Of a stretch of DNA of 64,000 nucleotides, positions 51,087 to 62,283 are shown one piece after another. This stretch comes from Hamiltosporidium tvaerminnensis. Lineage: Eukaryota > Microsporidia > Dubosqiidae. The notes under the pieces were generated by a model. That model saw only the letters and a program-made list of their open reading frames with translations, was not told the DNA's origin and ran no database searches. Numbering within the stretch: the stretch's first letter is position 1; the number at the start of each line of letters is the position of its first letter. Position numbers and translations under genes: made by a program. The DNA lies in NCBI GenBank assembly GCA_022605425.2, contig CM061256.1, positions 434,001 through 498,000 on the forward strand. The letters are read 5' to 3'.

Positions 51087-52851
51087 CAGTAGATTCTTGG
51101 CTCGAGACCTTTGATTTTCGCGGCTTTAATCTATCGCGATATTTCGCAACATCAAACGCTCTATTATGACTTCATTCGATTTTCTTCACCTTCTTTAAAT
51201 TTTTTCCTAATATACTTATGTTCTGCATCTAAAATTAATGGTTCTATTTTGTATTTGTAGCTACAACGGCGTTTGAGAAATTTTATCCAAAACCTATAAT
51301 GACCGCAAAGGAGCTGTCTTTGCTAATTCTTTTGACAATAAAAATGCCTGTCGCCGCATGTGGTTTGCCATCGAAGGAAATTCGAATTCTTTTTATTGAT
51401 TCTCTATGACAAGAAAGGGTTGAGATATCCCCCGTTTTCACTTTAAGAATTCTTGTGTCCGAATCATATATTAGGAGTAAAAGAAGCTTGTATAAATGCT
51501 AACGTTAGTATCAGTTATGAGCAAATCCATCGAAATATGTGGTAATAGTTCGGATAAGAATGTAAGTCTGTTGTAACATTTTACTGCAATGTTCTTTGAA
51601 ATATAAACAAGCCCATTTGGTAACAAATCTGGATAGATTGAGGCAGCTATATCAGAATTTTTTACGAGCGAAAGATAGTTCAAGAAATTTTAAAGAAACA
51701 AAGACTGCATTTGTGTTTAACACATAGAGCAGTTATCCTGACTGGTTTAGGTAAAGAACCGCGTTAACAGTCCGTCCAGAAGATCCTTGCAGTAGGTGAG
51801 TATTATACTGACTATGTGTTAAATTGGTCGAAAACAAAAAGTCTGGCAGCAAACACATCGGAATATGTATTTTTGATGTAGAAAACAATAGAATTTGGCT
51901 CTGATTATTTTGGATGGTATCATTCAGATTATTTGTGGAAATACAGAGAAAGTTTTTCTACATTCAAAGTTTTATTTGCAAGACCAAGAATCTTTGAGCT
52001 AAGGAATTCAAAAACAAAAACTTGCCTAACGCTGCTTTGAATGCAAAACAGCAATGGCTATAACGAAACGGCTTGCTTTGGAATGTTCCACGTGTACTAG
52101 TTTCTATGTCAAAATATCACGAGGATAAAGAGCGAAATTCATTTTATTTTTTCAATGAATGCTGCTGTAAGTCTTGCGTAAACTCTAGCTCGTCTAGTTG
52201 TAATAATAGAAGTCTTTTCTTGAAATACAACTTCTTTCAATCAAACAATTTTTTCAATTGTTATTAGCTCGTTAGAGGTTTTCTGGATGCGAACGATTTA
52301 TAAATAATTTTTCCGAGGTATAAAGAAAAAAAAATACTTTTCAATGATGATGTATGAGCGGAGCTATAAAATCTGGTCGATCATACAAACATCTATTTGG
52401 CTTAAAAGACAATAAGAAGAAGCGGTGAAGGTAAGATCATTTAGAGGAAATCTACAACAAATATCCTCTGCTATTGGAATTTACCTCAGAAGACTTCGGA
52501 AATTAAGCGTCTAAAAATAGGAGACTACAGCAATGCTCGAAAGAAAAAATTTCTTTAATCACGATTAAATATTCAGAAGCGTACAACATCAGGTGCTTAA
52601 AATACATAAGATAACATTAACAGGTTATTCACCAAAGTTATGGGGAAGTTATTTCGTTATAAAGCGCCTCTCTCATGTTCTAAAAACAATCAAAGGAATT
52701 GAAAACTCAATATAAAATAATAAGAAAAACGAATTGTGTATTAATTAATGTTCGAAACTGCACTAGATGAAATAAATAAACCCCAACAAAACCTCTTTAC
52801 TGAAAAAAAGACGGCGCTGAAACCCGCTATAGCAAAGTTTTTCACTTACTG
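51087..52851. mobile_element. Decayed DNA-transposon-like block, class uncertain
   Basis: About 1.8 kb of less AT-rich sequence with many stops in all frames. Its left end reads CAGTAGATTCTTGG, then TTTCGCGGCTTTAATC and TATCGCGAT, preceded by TA. That pattern is like the ends of pogo/Tigger-type elements, which insert at TA. The right end, read on the minus strand, gives CAGTAAGTG and TTTGCTATAGCGGGTTTCAG, a weaker match. I could not recognise a transposase. A minus-strand ATG frame of 70 codons (51471-51683) is the longest piece on that strand and matches nothing known to me. Another mobile-element class is possible. Confidence 0.3.
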
Positions 52852-53029
52852 ATAAGGTTTGCTCATGAGTTGCTTCATCAGAGAAAAAAGTCGGCGGTTT
52901 ATATTTGCATAACACGTCTTATGTCATTTCATAAATTATGAAATACTTGTAAAAACTATGCATTATAAAATGTTACACCACCATAGAGTAGGTTTTATTA
53001 ATTATAAATAACAATGTAGTGTACAAGCG

Positions 53030-53759
53030 GTGTGGAGGGAGGATAACCACATAAAAAACTTATGCTTGGTAATGAGTTTGTGAAACTGGTGTGAGGATCA
53101 TTGTTTGGATTTTCAGTCGAACTAAAATCACACTACATCTTCGGTTGTTCCATGGGAGTTGTTATGAAGAAGATATATCTAAGAAATGGCTAAACCTTTT
53201 AACGAATTTATTTGTAATTTTTTATGTGCCCAGATTGCGACCGCATCTGATCCTGTAGGTAATTTCCATGTAAAAGTATGGAAACCTAGCCTTGCTCACT
53301 CGGGTTTGAAGACTTAGCGCCTGTGAGATATGAAAATAGAAACCATTAAAAGCCCGGAAAGCTAAGTAGCAGGTTATACCTGTTGGTATGACATTGCACT
53401 GTCTAGGTGAACCCCATGTAAGTCTCTGATATATATCTTAGCTAATCGTTTATCGGGTTCAGAAAGTGTACAGTTAGTAGAGATTCTGCATAGTATTGGG
53501 TAAGCTCAGAAAGGGTTTCGGCCTTCAATCACACTCAATGCAACGGATATCAACGAACTCCGGGCAACTGCCTCGCTTATTAATTAAGTGTTACACACCT
53601 GTTAGATGAAAGCCTTTAGGATATAGGTATCTCAAGGTTTACCCATTAGTGATGGGCTAGCAGTTTTTTATGTTAAACCTAGAACTGCGTTAATGTAATG
53701 AAAAAAATATAACACTTGCTACTGTTTTAAAAATATGTGATACTTTTAAATAAAGTATA
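53030..53759 (+). repeat. Rep-1 dispersed repeat, copy D, with target duplication
   Basis: A full-length 730-bp copy in plus orientation, from GTGTGGAGGGAGGATAACC to the AT-rich end TGTGATACTTTTAAATAAA. TGTACAAGCG occurs exactly at both edges (53020-53029 and 53760-53769), a 10-bp target-site duplication. The right-hand duplicate lies directly against R2-type LINE sequence (TTGCGAAGATACTG is shared with the copy near 63.9 kb), so this repeat inserted inside or at the edge of an existing LINE remnant. Confidence 0.9.
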
Positions 53760-53769
53760 TGTACAAGCG

Positions 53770-55392
53770 TATTGCGAAGATACTGCTACTCTCTTAGAAG
53801 TTGTTGAGCTTACTAAAATTTAGGAACTCTAAAAGATAGAAAAAGTAATCAAACACTTAGCTCATTTGAAGAAGTATAAAACAAACTTAAATCACGTGTT
53901 AGAAGACTTTGCCACATTAAATGAAACGCAAAAAAAAATATTTTCTTCAATTAATCAACATGCGGTATCTTTAATCCGCTACCACATAGGTGTACTTCGT
54001 TTTGAACCAGCGAACTTCTTTAAGTTATATGATGCAATACGTGCGTTGTTGGTAAAGAATAATTTGAATCTTCATCCAGGGTGTAAAGAGCATTTTTATC
54101 TTCCTAGAACAGAACTTGGAAGAGATCTTATTATTGTTGAGTTGCAAGCGAACATAGGCTTCTACAACTCTTAGATCGTCCGGAAAAGGTAAAGAAATAT
54201 CTACTAGATGTGCATCAATCCTAAAAGTGGAGAATAATGATAAAACTCACCTTTGACTAATTAAAATCTTTTTAAAAGTAAAGTACAGGTTGGTAGAAGA
54301 AGTTCCTAAAAAGAATTTAGAAGAAGCTCAAGTTAAAAAATTATATAACAAAATAGAAAAACAAAAACAAAGACAAAAACTTGATTCAAAGTTATATAAT
54401 GCAAAAAAAAATGAGCATGTGAGTATTGGTGACTCTTCGAGATGGCCAAAGAAAAAAAATATTAGGCCACGCAATGAAGCAGTATTCTGCTTTATCCGGG
54501 ATAGAAATATATTCTAGGGAGCAGATGGTATGTGCCAACACTGTTATAAATTTTGCTAGACTGTAGATCATCTAGCAACTCGATGTGAAAAAATGCTAAG
54601 TCATGAGTACACCAGACCGCATAATGAAATTGTTGGATGCCTACATTTACTTCTCCTAAATAGATATAAGTTTAAGTCTTAAAAACGGATTAGAAGCCAT
54701 TCAGTTCAAGAATTTCTGCATAACGAGTATGCAGAGATAAGAGTGGACATCAGAATAAAAACTGATGTTAAAATTCGGGGTAATAGACCCGATATTTTTT
54801 TTAGATAAAAAGAAGAATAAGATAACACACATTGAATGAGGAATTACTTCCCAAGATTCTCTTCAAATAGTTGAAACTGAAAAACTTAGGAAGTATGGCC
54901 TGCTGGCCAATGAGTTTGGTCTTATTTATAAGTGTAGTGTTGAGATAATCCCTTATGTGATGACCTGGGACGGTATTGTGACAAATACTATAAGTCATAC
55001 CTTAAAAGACTAGAAATACCCATGAATGTAGAGGCATACATTCGGTCTATAGTACTTAAGAAGACAGTCGAAACAATTTCTTTTGATCGACGAAGAGGAC
55101 TTGATTCAGGATTAAATGCCGAAGGGAGCTGGTATAGAACGTCAATGGGTGTTATTAAGAGAGCCGAGATGCATGAGGAGCCAACACTCATTTTAAAACA
55201 AGCGAGTAGAGGGGAAGATTTTGTTAAAGAATTAAAAACAAAAAATATTAAATCTATATTTCAAAAGGAGGATCTAAGTTAGAGGAACCGACCATAAACA
55301 TATGTGAAGAATCGGAAATAGAAGAAGAGACGGTAGTGGCAAAAGAAGTCGAAGAAAATATATAAAAATGATAAAAAAAAAGTTTTAACCCA
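53770..55392 (+). mobile_element. R2-type LINE, decayed copy missing its 5' part
   Basis: The C-terminal half of an R2-type polyprotein. The open stretch at 53866-54174 (102 codons) is the region after the reverse transcriptase palm. It carries SSINQHAVSLIRYHIGVLRF, which matches the INTYALPVI-YPAGII region of R2/R4-type proteins, and FYLPRTELGRDL, matching the LY-PR-EGGRGL block. 54290-54517 continues through the linker to NIRPRNEAVF. Beyond a stop lie the CCHC and RPHNE motifs, then the endonuclease RPD motif (GNRPDIFF), here with proline intact, and the tail KTVETISFDRRRGLDSG. Stops and shifts at about 54175, 54518 and 54810 make it dead. The 3' end is TTTTAACCCA at 55383-55392. The 5' boundary is obscured by the adjoining Rep-1 insertion. 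Confidence 0.9.
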
Positions 55393-57921
55393 TAACCTTA
55401 TTATATAAACGTAACGGATAACATGTTTTATTTTCCTTATTATTTATAATTGTTTTTTATACATGTATGGCGAGACGTTTGGGTGTTTTTAAAAGCTGGT
55501 GTAGCTCTAAACGACTTATAAAATTCATTTAAGAGGCTATAAACAGGTTTGATAGGCTCTGACGACCAAAATTTTAAATTTAAGATAAAGAATTCTATTT
55601 CGCAATTTCCTATTTTTTTGGGATTTTTTATTAATTGCGATATAATAATCGTTTACAGTATGAGTTTCTTGGTTATATTGGCCGAATTGTTTTCAAGAAA
55701 CAATGTTAAAAAAATCAATTAAACGAGGACATACCAACCCGTAATTAAACCGAAAAGGCACTGTTTCGCTAATATAAAAGTCTAATTTTATAGAGTTTCT
55801 AGGCGACGGTCATTTGCGGCAAATATGTGTCAAATGGGCTTATTTTGCGGAGTATTGGGCGGATAAAGCATATTTAGGTGTATTTTGTTCATTCCATATG
55901 TACATGTATAGACAGAGTCTTCATTTGATGTGCATTTCAAGCAAATTATACATCCGGTTTTAAAATCTGTTGAAGTTATATTTTCGAATAATGCACTTAT
56001 AAATCAGAAAATGAACAAAATAAACAAATATTTGTCGATTACGACATTGGCTTCGTCGACAGAAAGATATGATATTTTGCAAAATCAAAGAAAAATTTAA
56101 TTATATATACAATTTTTCAAGCAAAAAATTTATGGATAAATTAATAAAAGCAAATTTTACTCGGGTCAATAAATACAACAAGACAATAAATAAATTCCGA
56201 AAGAAGATTTAGGAAATCGATAAGTAAAAATGCTTTCATATACGAATAAGAGGCAATCTACCAAAATGATTTTGATAGCTCAAGATAAAATAATATGTAA
56301 AAAACACAGATTGAGCTTTAAAAATGTATTCAATGAAGATAGGTGAAATAAAATGCTATAAAATCTTAGGTCTACATAAGTTGTTCTCTTTTCATGCTAA
56401 GATATCAAACAATTAATTATATAACTTTAATTAAAAAAATGCACTTCCTTTGTTTAAAATTTAATCAAAGAGATGAAGAATTTAGGAGGATTTTGATGTC
56501 AATTAAAGATGGAAATAAAAGTATAAATGATTTATTTTTCACATGAAAAGCCTAAGAAAGTATTTGCAAGAAGCGAATGCGAAAGCTTTTCAATAGAATA
56601 CGACAGAGAGCAGTAATTTTGAGCTGATTTCATTCGAAACTCATTCTATAGATCATCCTCTGTATAAAACAATTTAATCATCAAGGAGTGTTAATTTAAC
56701 TTCTGCGGTTTCTATGCCGGTGATGTTTTTTTGCGTATTTAATTTTTTATCATCGTTTTAGGGGTTTATTTTTTATATTTTAATTTACCAGTTGATTTGA
56801 AATTCTTAGAACGAAGAAAAATATAATCGACCGTTGGTCAAACGAATGTTACTGAAAAAAAATAAAAATAATCAGGTCTAATATTTTTAAAACTGTATTT
56901 ATATTTTTTATGGTGTATATGTAAGCGATTTTCTATATACAGAAATATACAGCAGCTTTAAATGAGTTCGATAATGATTGATTGACAAAATTAAAGAAAA
57001 ATGGAGCTACCTTTGTTTAATTTAAGAGGAATTTTTGTGATTAGATTTGAATATCTGTCTATTGAATTATAAGTACAGAACTAAAATTTATCTATTTTTA
57101 CTCTCTTATTTAAAAATATCAGAATTTAGTTCTATATGGTATTAAAATATAAAAATCAAATATTTTACAAGTGTTGAATATCATTTTCATCTCAAAGAAT
57201 TGACATATGTTATTTTGGTGTAAAAATATTTTTAGAATCCCTTGGTGATTGTCTCTTGTCAATCCTGTTTTTCTTGATTTTCTTGTTAGAAGCTGAAGTA
57301 GAAAATAAACACATAGATTGAGAAACTTCCAGTACATATCTAAAAAAATTGGATATCGAATTAAATTTACACTACTCTAATGAATTATCGAGCAACGTGA
57401 ACATTTTTATTACAAAATATTTCACATTATATTTTATTAATAATCGTCTGGTAACATGATAGGAACAATGTATTTGATTTATATCATTAAAAAACTACAC
57501 TTAAATTTTTTCCTTCATGAATTTAAATTATTTTTCTATATCTATGAGTAATCCTATATAAACCATATAATTTAAAAAAATATGAACAAATATTATTTTT
57601 TAACGATTTTCACCAAAAAAATCTAGAATGACAGAATTTAGCAGTTTTAAAAAAAACTTAATTAGTAAATGAATCGAAATTGACTGAATCGATTTTGAAA
57701 CACTTATATGAATCGAATAATATTTTAGAATGATAATACAATCAGAAATTTTGGTCAAAAGAAAAAACTTAGTTAATGATTTTGAAAAAAATAATATAAA
57801 TAAATTGGAATAGGAAATATTTGTAAACGTATAAACTCAGAATTAACGGATTAAAAGGGTAAGTTATATTTTTTTAAAAAAATGTCATAAAAACTTAAAA
57901 TGCTATTTTAAAATATTAATT
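55393..57921. other. Intergenic sequence with possible decayed coding pieces
   Basis: No intact gene. Around 55.7-56.0 kb the sequence is less AT-rich, without a readable product. At 56463-56546 a plus-strand stretch reads NQRDEEFRRILMSIKDGN, similar to the region after the helicase core in Helitron or PIF1-like helicases. The match is too short to call. A minus-strand 72-codon ATG frame at 57119-57337 begins with a hydrophobic stretch and is probably chance. Confidence 0.4.
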
Positions 57922-59916
57922 TTAATTTTCGCTGAGACATGTTAATCTTCCAAAAATTATCAATATCTTTTTTATATTCTTATTGCAATAAAAAAAAGAC
58001 TTTGCAATATATTTATCTGGATATAACATATTATTTAATCCAACTTTTATAAAATGATTAAATATGACACAAAGAGCTTCCGAAATTTCCATTAAGATCT
58101 TTAGATCCAATTTCCGTATTAACAAATTATTAATTTTATATTGATGTACGATATCTTCGATGCAAAGTAGATCCTTTCTAACATAGCTACTATCTTCATC
58201 TCGAAAATTATTTAAATAAAGTAACTCGGTTTTAAAAAAATCGATGTACGATTCTATAAGATTTACATAAATACATTCAATATCTAATTGATTATTAAAC
58301 TTTAATACAGATGAATTTACGTAAAGTCTCTTAAATAAACGATTGATCCTATTTCCTGACTTAGAATCTGTAATATTTGAAATGCCTTGCCTTTTTAATT
58401 CTGAAATCAATGATATTATCATTTCGGGGTTCATTCTGAAAATAGAATCTGCTATAACTCTACTGAAATTTACATGACAACCAAATGTTATATGTAGATC
58501 TATGCTTTTGTACATCGCATTGTTGAATACAAATTCGAGCATAGAAAAATATTTCCTCGAGATTTTCGCACATCTATAAATTTTTTTTGCGATTCCATAA
58601 AAAATTACAAATAATGTTTTAAGAACACGAAATGCATCATTATCTCCGTTATAAACATTAAAATTCTTGTATTTATTGAATATCACTGTATCTTTTTTTC
58701 TTATATTGAGCAGTATCGAATCAGGCTGCACATTACAGAGTGATTCGGCTGCTTTAATAAGTAGAATCCACAAGCATGAATTTCGAACGAAATCCATGTC
58801 ATCGAGAATAATATTTCTTATAAAATACTTTATATTAACTATACCGGGGAAATATGATAGTAATGGAGAATTTGATTTGCAGAGATTGTAATTCATCAGA
58901 AGAATATTCATTTCGTGAGCCAAATATTCTATTCTTTTTTTGGCGTAAAATTTTGACCAAAATCTCTCTTCTATAGCAAATATTTGATCTATTAAATTAT
59001 AAAAGGGACGATAATCTGTGTACAAAAAATATCCGTTGATAGAAAAATCACCTTGAATAAAATCTTCTATAACAGAAAACTCTATATATTCCCTGTCCAA
59101 ATACTGAAATATATCGTAAAATCTACCGCGTGTATATATCATTTCATCAAAGGAATTTACATCCGGGTTAAAGGATTTATTATTGGGGCATCTATTGATT
59201 GAGTTGTAGGACGATCTATTTTTCTTCGCAGATCTGAAGGAATTGGATGGCTCTAATTGAGTTTTTTCAAAGCAAGCGGCCTTTGAATCTGATAAGGAAT
59301 TATCAGATTGTAGATAGGCACCTGTTGATACAGCATTCGAATCTGATTCATACCTGCAATAATGATAACATTTTTCACGGTTACTATCAAAATTTTTATC
59401 ATGTCGTTTATTATGCCTTTCTTCTGTATCAAAATTTAATGATTCTCTTCTTGACTCGCAAAAACATTTATTTTCAAAAACAGAATCGGTATTTTTATCT
59501 CCAACTGAGCTTTTTTTATAAGGAAAATCTCGGGATCTTTGACTTTTTTTTATCCTTTGTTCATATTCGAAAGGTTCGTTATCCCTCATATGTTTTCTTT
59601 TTCTACAAAAAGGGTCACTATTGTGTGAATAACAGAATAACTTGTCCTTTTGACCTTCTTGTCCAATTTCTTCTATACTTCCACCCCTAGATGTTATATT
59701 TCTTGGATATGAAACTATATGAAAGTCATTATGTTCAATTCTAGAGATATTTTTAGAAAAATAAATTCTTTGATTGTGCAATGGTTCACTTGTATTCCTG
59801 TTTTCTACCAAGAAATCATTATCGCCTTCATCGTAATTCTTCCTTTTTTGTATCTTATATTGCGATAAAAATGCAAAATTTAGTAAAAGAATTAAAATCG
59901 ATATTCGTATTTTCAT
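57922..59916 (-). CDS. Secreted protein of a duplicated, cysteine-conserving family
   Basis: The only clearly intact gene in the window, 664 codons. The frame can be opened seven codons earlier at a TTG, but I chose the ATG at 59916 because the CCC start-site motif sits directly before it. Residues 1-18 (MKIRISILILLLNFAFLS) form a signal peptide, so the protein should enter the secretory pathway. Residues about 20-250 are highly charged and Ser/Asn-rich, with basic clusters KIQKRK and CRKRKHMRD that could act as nuclear signals. The conserved region starts at about 255 (SFDEMIYTRGRFYD). It contains NSPLLSYFP (about 348), SCLWILLIKAAESLCNVQP, VYNGD, NNAMY, GCHVNFSR (about 479) and EALCVIFNHFIKVGLN (about 613). 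Six cysteines are shared with the paralogue at 48-50 kb, which suggests disulfides. No known domain is recognised. A role at the parasite surface, in the spore wall or in the host cell is inference only. Confidence 0.9.
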   Translation of the reverse strand: MKIRISILILLLNFAFLSQYKIQKRKNYDEGDNDFLVENRNTSEPLHNQRIYFSKNISRIEHNDFHIVSYPRNITSRGGSIEEIGQEGQKDKLFCYSHNSDPFCRKRKHMRDNEPFEYEQRIKKSQRSRDFPYKKSSVGDKNTDSVFENKCFCESRRESLNFDTEERHNKRHDKNFDSNREKCYHYCRYESDSNAVSTGAYLQSDNSLSDSKAACFEKTQLEPSNSFRSAKKNRSSYNSINRCPNNKSFNPDVNSFDEMIYTRGRFYDIFQYLDREYIEFSVIEDFIQGDFSINGYFLYTDYRPFYNLIDQIFAIEERFWSKFYAKKRIEYLAHEMNILLMNYNLCKSNSPLLSYFPGIVNIKYFIRNIILDDMDFVRNSCLWILLIKAAESLCNVQPDSILLNIRKKDTVIFNKYKNFNVYNGDNDAFRVLKTLFVIFYGIAKKIYRCAKISRKYFSMLEFVFNNAMYKSIDLHITFGCHVNFSRVIADSIFRMNPEMIISLISELKRQGISNITDSKSGNRINRLFKRLYVNSSVLKFNNQLDIECIYVNLIESYIDFFKTELLYLNNFRDEDSSYVRKDLLCIEDIVHQYKINNLLIRKLDLKILMEISEALCVIFNHFIKVGLNNMLYPDKYIAKSFFYCNKNIKKILIIFGRLTCLSEN

Positions 59917-59934
59917 AGGGACTAAATATTTTTT
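59917..59934 (-). promoter_or_regulatory. CCC start-site motif and A/T run before the 58-60 kb gene
   Basis: Read on the minus strand, AAAAAATATTTAGTCCCT abuts the ATG. It shares the A/T run and CCCT with the paralogue's upstream region. This decides the start in favour of the ATG over the upstream TTG. Confidence 0.65.
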
Positions 59935-61750
59935 CAATTTATAGGCACAATAATAATTTGCTACATTTAGAAGTCAAAATATTAGTATTTTCCAAATTTT
60001 ATCATATTATAATTCATCTCAAAAAGGTAACTCTTTTCTTTTTTGATTTTTTCAAGTAGGTAAAAAAAAATTCAAAGTTTTTTTCATGTATTGCTTTCTT
60101 TTTTAAAAATGGAAATTTTTTTCGAAGCTGTGGTCGAAAAAGAAGCATTTAATCTTTCAATGTGAAAATATTTTTGACGTTTCTTCGGAATCCGCTCATT
60201 TAATCATGTACTTAATAATTTATCTTCTTTATCTCTAAAACTGTTCAATATATTTGCTTTTGGATTTATGGTTTATTTTCTAGGTTTATTAGAATCATGT
60301 GTTATAGATATTTTGAATAATATTCTATATTACTATTAGAGAGCACTTTTCTTATTTCCTTCTGCTTCTTAAACCATTTTGTAGATTATACCTTGAAGCA
60401 AAAATGGTGGTATTTCATTAGAGGCTACGAGATCAAATTCAACCTAATCTTATTTTCGTTTTTTAGATATCTGATTTACGGAATGTTGAGTTACAATAAA
60501 GAAAACTTTTAAAAACACGACGAACAAGAGATTATTTCATGGTATCTCATGCAATAATTTCTTTCACTGGTTTTACTTGCTCTTTAATTACATCTGGTCT
60601 AATATGATTTTCTTAATAATTCTTTAAACCTTTTTTCATCAAATCGAATGTTTTAACCATTTCAGAATTACTTTTGCAGCTGCTTTTCATCAAAATTTAT
60701 TCTTGAAAATAAGTTACATGCGCATAGCCTTTTTTTTTCTCGAAAAGGTTCTTTCTGTTGTTTTGCGAAAATTCTATTCATTATATTTAGTTTCTATATT
60801 TGTAGCAAATTAAAAAAATCACATATTGAGTATCATATATCCCAGTATTAAGAATTTCTCGTGTCTATATAAATATTTTATGCTTTCTCGTTAATATCAA
60901 CGAACGAAATATAAAAATTCTTGGCTAGTTTATCATATTAATAGAATAATATATAGCTATTAAACCTTTTTTAAACCTATAATTCATTAGTAAAGAATTT
61001 CAAAGTTAAATTATTCCGAGATTCATTAACCTAAAATAAATCAGTTTAAAAAATTGTTTATTTCAACACAAACATTCCTATTATTCTTCAATACTTTGTA
61101 ATAGCAAATATTCAAATCTTATTTTGTTCTTTAAACAATAGAATCAAAAGTCTAATATTCTTTCGAATAGCATAAAATGTATAATAGAATACAAAACACA
61201 CTATAGGTTAGTTTAAATTTTTAAAAATACAACTTTATTTAATTGTAAGATTTTATAATATCTATATACCTCTTCTAATAAAATATAATTCTGGCAAAAT
61301 AAAAAAATTTTCAGATATTTTAGCATGCTAGTCATATGGTTTTCAAAAAAAATATTCTTATTTGAGAAAATTCACTATGAAAATAAAAAGATGCAGAAAA
61401 TAAAAAGCTACAGTAAAATAACTGTATCGTGGTGGAAAAATATAATTAGAAAATTTAAAAAAATGCGAAAAATTACTTTAATCTAGGAATTTTTCTTTAA
61501 ATTTCTTGCATTATTTTACATATATTTTCTGACCATCTATTGGTATTTGGCTTTATTTCCATATTTTGAGCAAAGAATATAAAAAAAAACAAACCAGTTC
61601 AAAGAAAATGCACTTTTGAAGAAATGAAAAAAATCAGACTACTTTTTAATGTTATATCTTCATAAAAATCATTGCGTTTTTGGTTGATTGGATGTATTTT
61701 AACATCGTGCCTAAATGAAATATCAAATTTTTTTTCGTAATTTTCAAATA
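59935..61750. other. AT-rich intergenic sequence
   Basis: No gene recognised upstream of the 58-60 kb gene. Confidence 0.55.
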
Positions 61751-61862
61751 AGGTGGAGGGAGAATACCCACATTAAAAACTATCTGCTTGGGAATGAGCG
61801 TGTACAATTCGTGTGAAAATCATTGCTGCCATTGTGTTAGGATATAAACCACATCGGATATA
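61751..61862 (+). repeat. Rep-1 fragment, copy E (5' end only)
   Basis: Matches the first ~110 bases of Rep-1: AGGTGGAGGGAGAATACCC, CTGCTTGGGAATGAG, GTGTGAAAATCATTG and AAACCACAT. The rest of the repeat is absent. Retroposons normally lose the 5' end, so a surviving 5' end suggests later deletion or rearrangement. Confidence 0.65.
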
Positions 61863-62283
61863 TAGACTGATTCCTTATGATACGAGTCGAAACAAATAAA
61901 AGTTTTTCATTTTTTGATACTCGACACTGAGAGATAAAGGAGGAATGAAATAAGGGAGCAAGTAATTTTCAAATAAAAAATTGTACTAAAAAGAAATATT
62001 AAAGCTCGGGTAAAGGCGACATTACAAACATTTATATTTATATGCTATATTTTTATGCAATTATAAGTAATGGCATTTTTCTACGGTTTACAAGCAATAT
62101 AGACGAATAAAATCGATAATATTATTTGATCTTGTTTTTCTCAACCAAATGGATTCGTAGACAAACAAACTAGAACTTTAAATTAATTTCAATAAAATTG
62201 AAATTAAAATTTGTTAATCATAGTTTATAATTTCAGAGAAATAGAAGTCCGGTCCAGTTTAAATTTTTTATTCAATAAAATTC
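61863..62283. other. AT-rich intergenic sequence
   Basis: Nothing recognised between the Rep-1 fragment and the 3' end of the LINE. Confidence 0.5.

Noticed and set aside
59247-59690. 147-codon plus-strand frame
   Set aside because: It lies antisense to the intact secreted-protein gene, has no motif, and is explained by that gene's codon composition.
57922-59937. TTG seven codons upstream as the start of the intact gene
   Set aside because: The ATG at 59916 sits directly after the CCC motif and immediately begins the signal peptide. The paralogue has the same arrangement.
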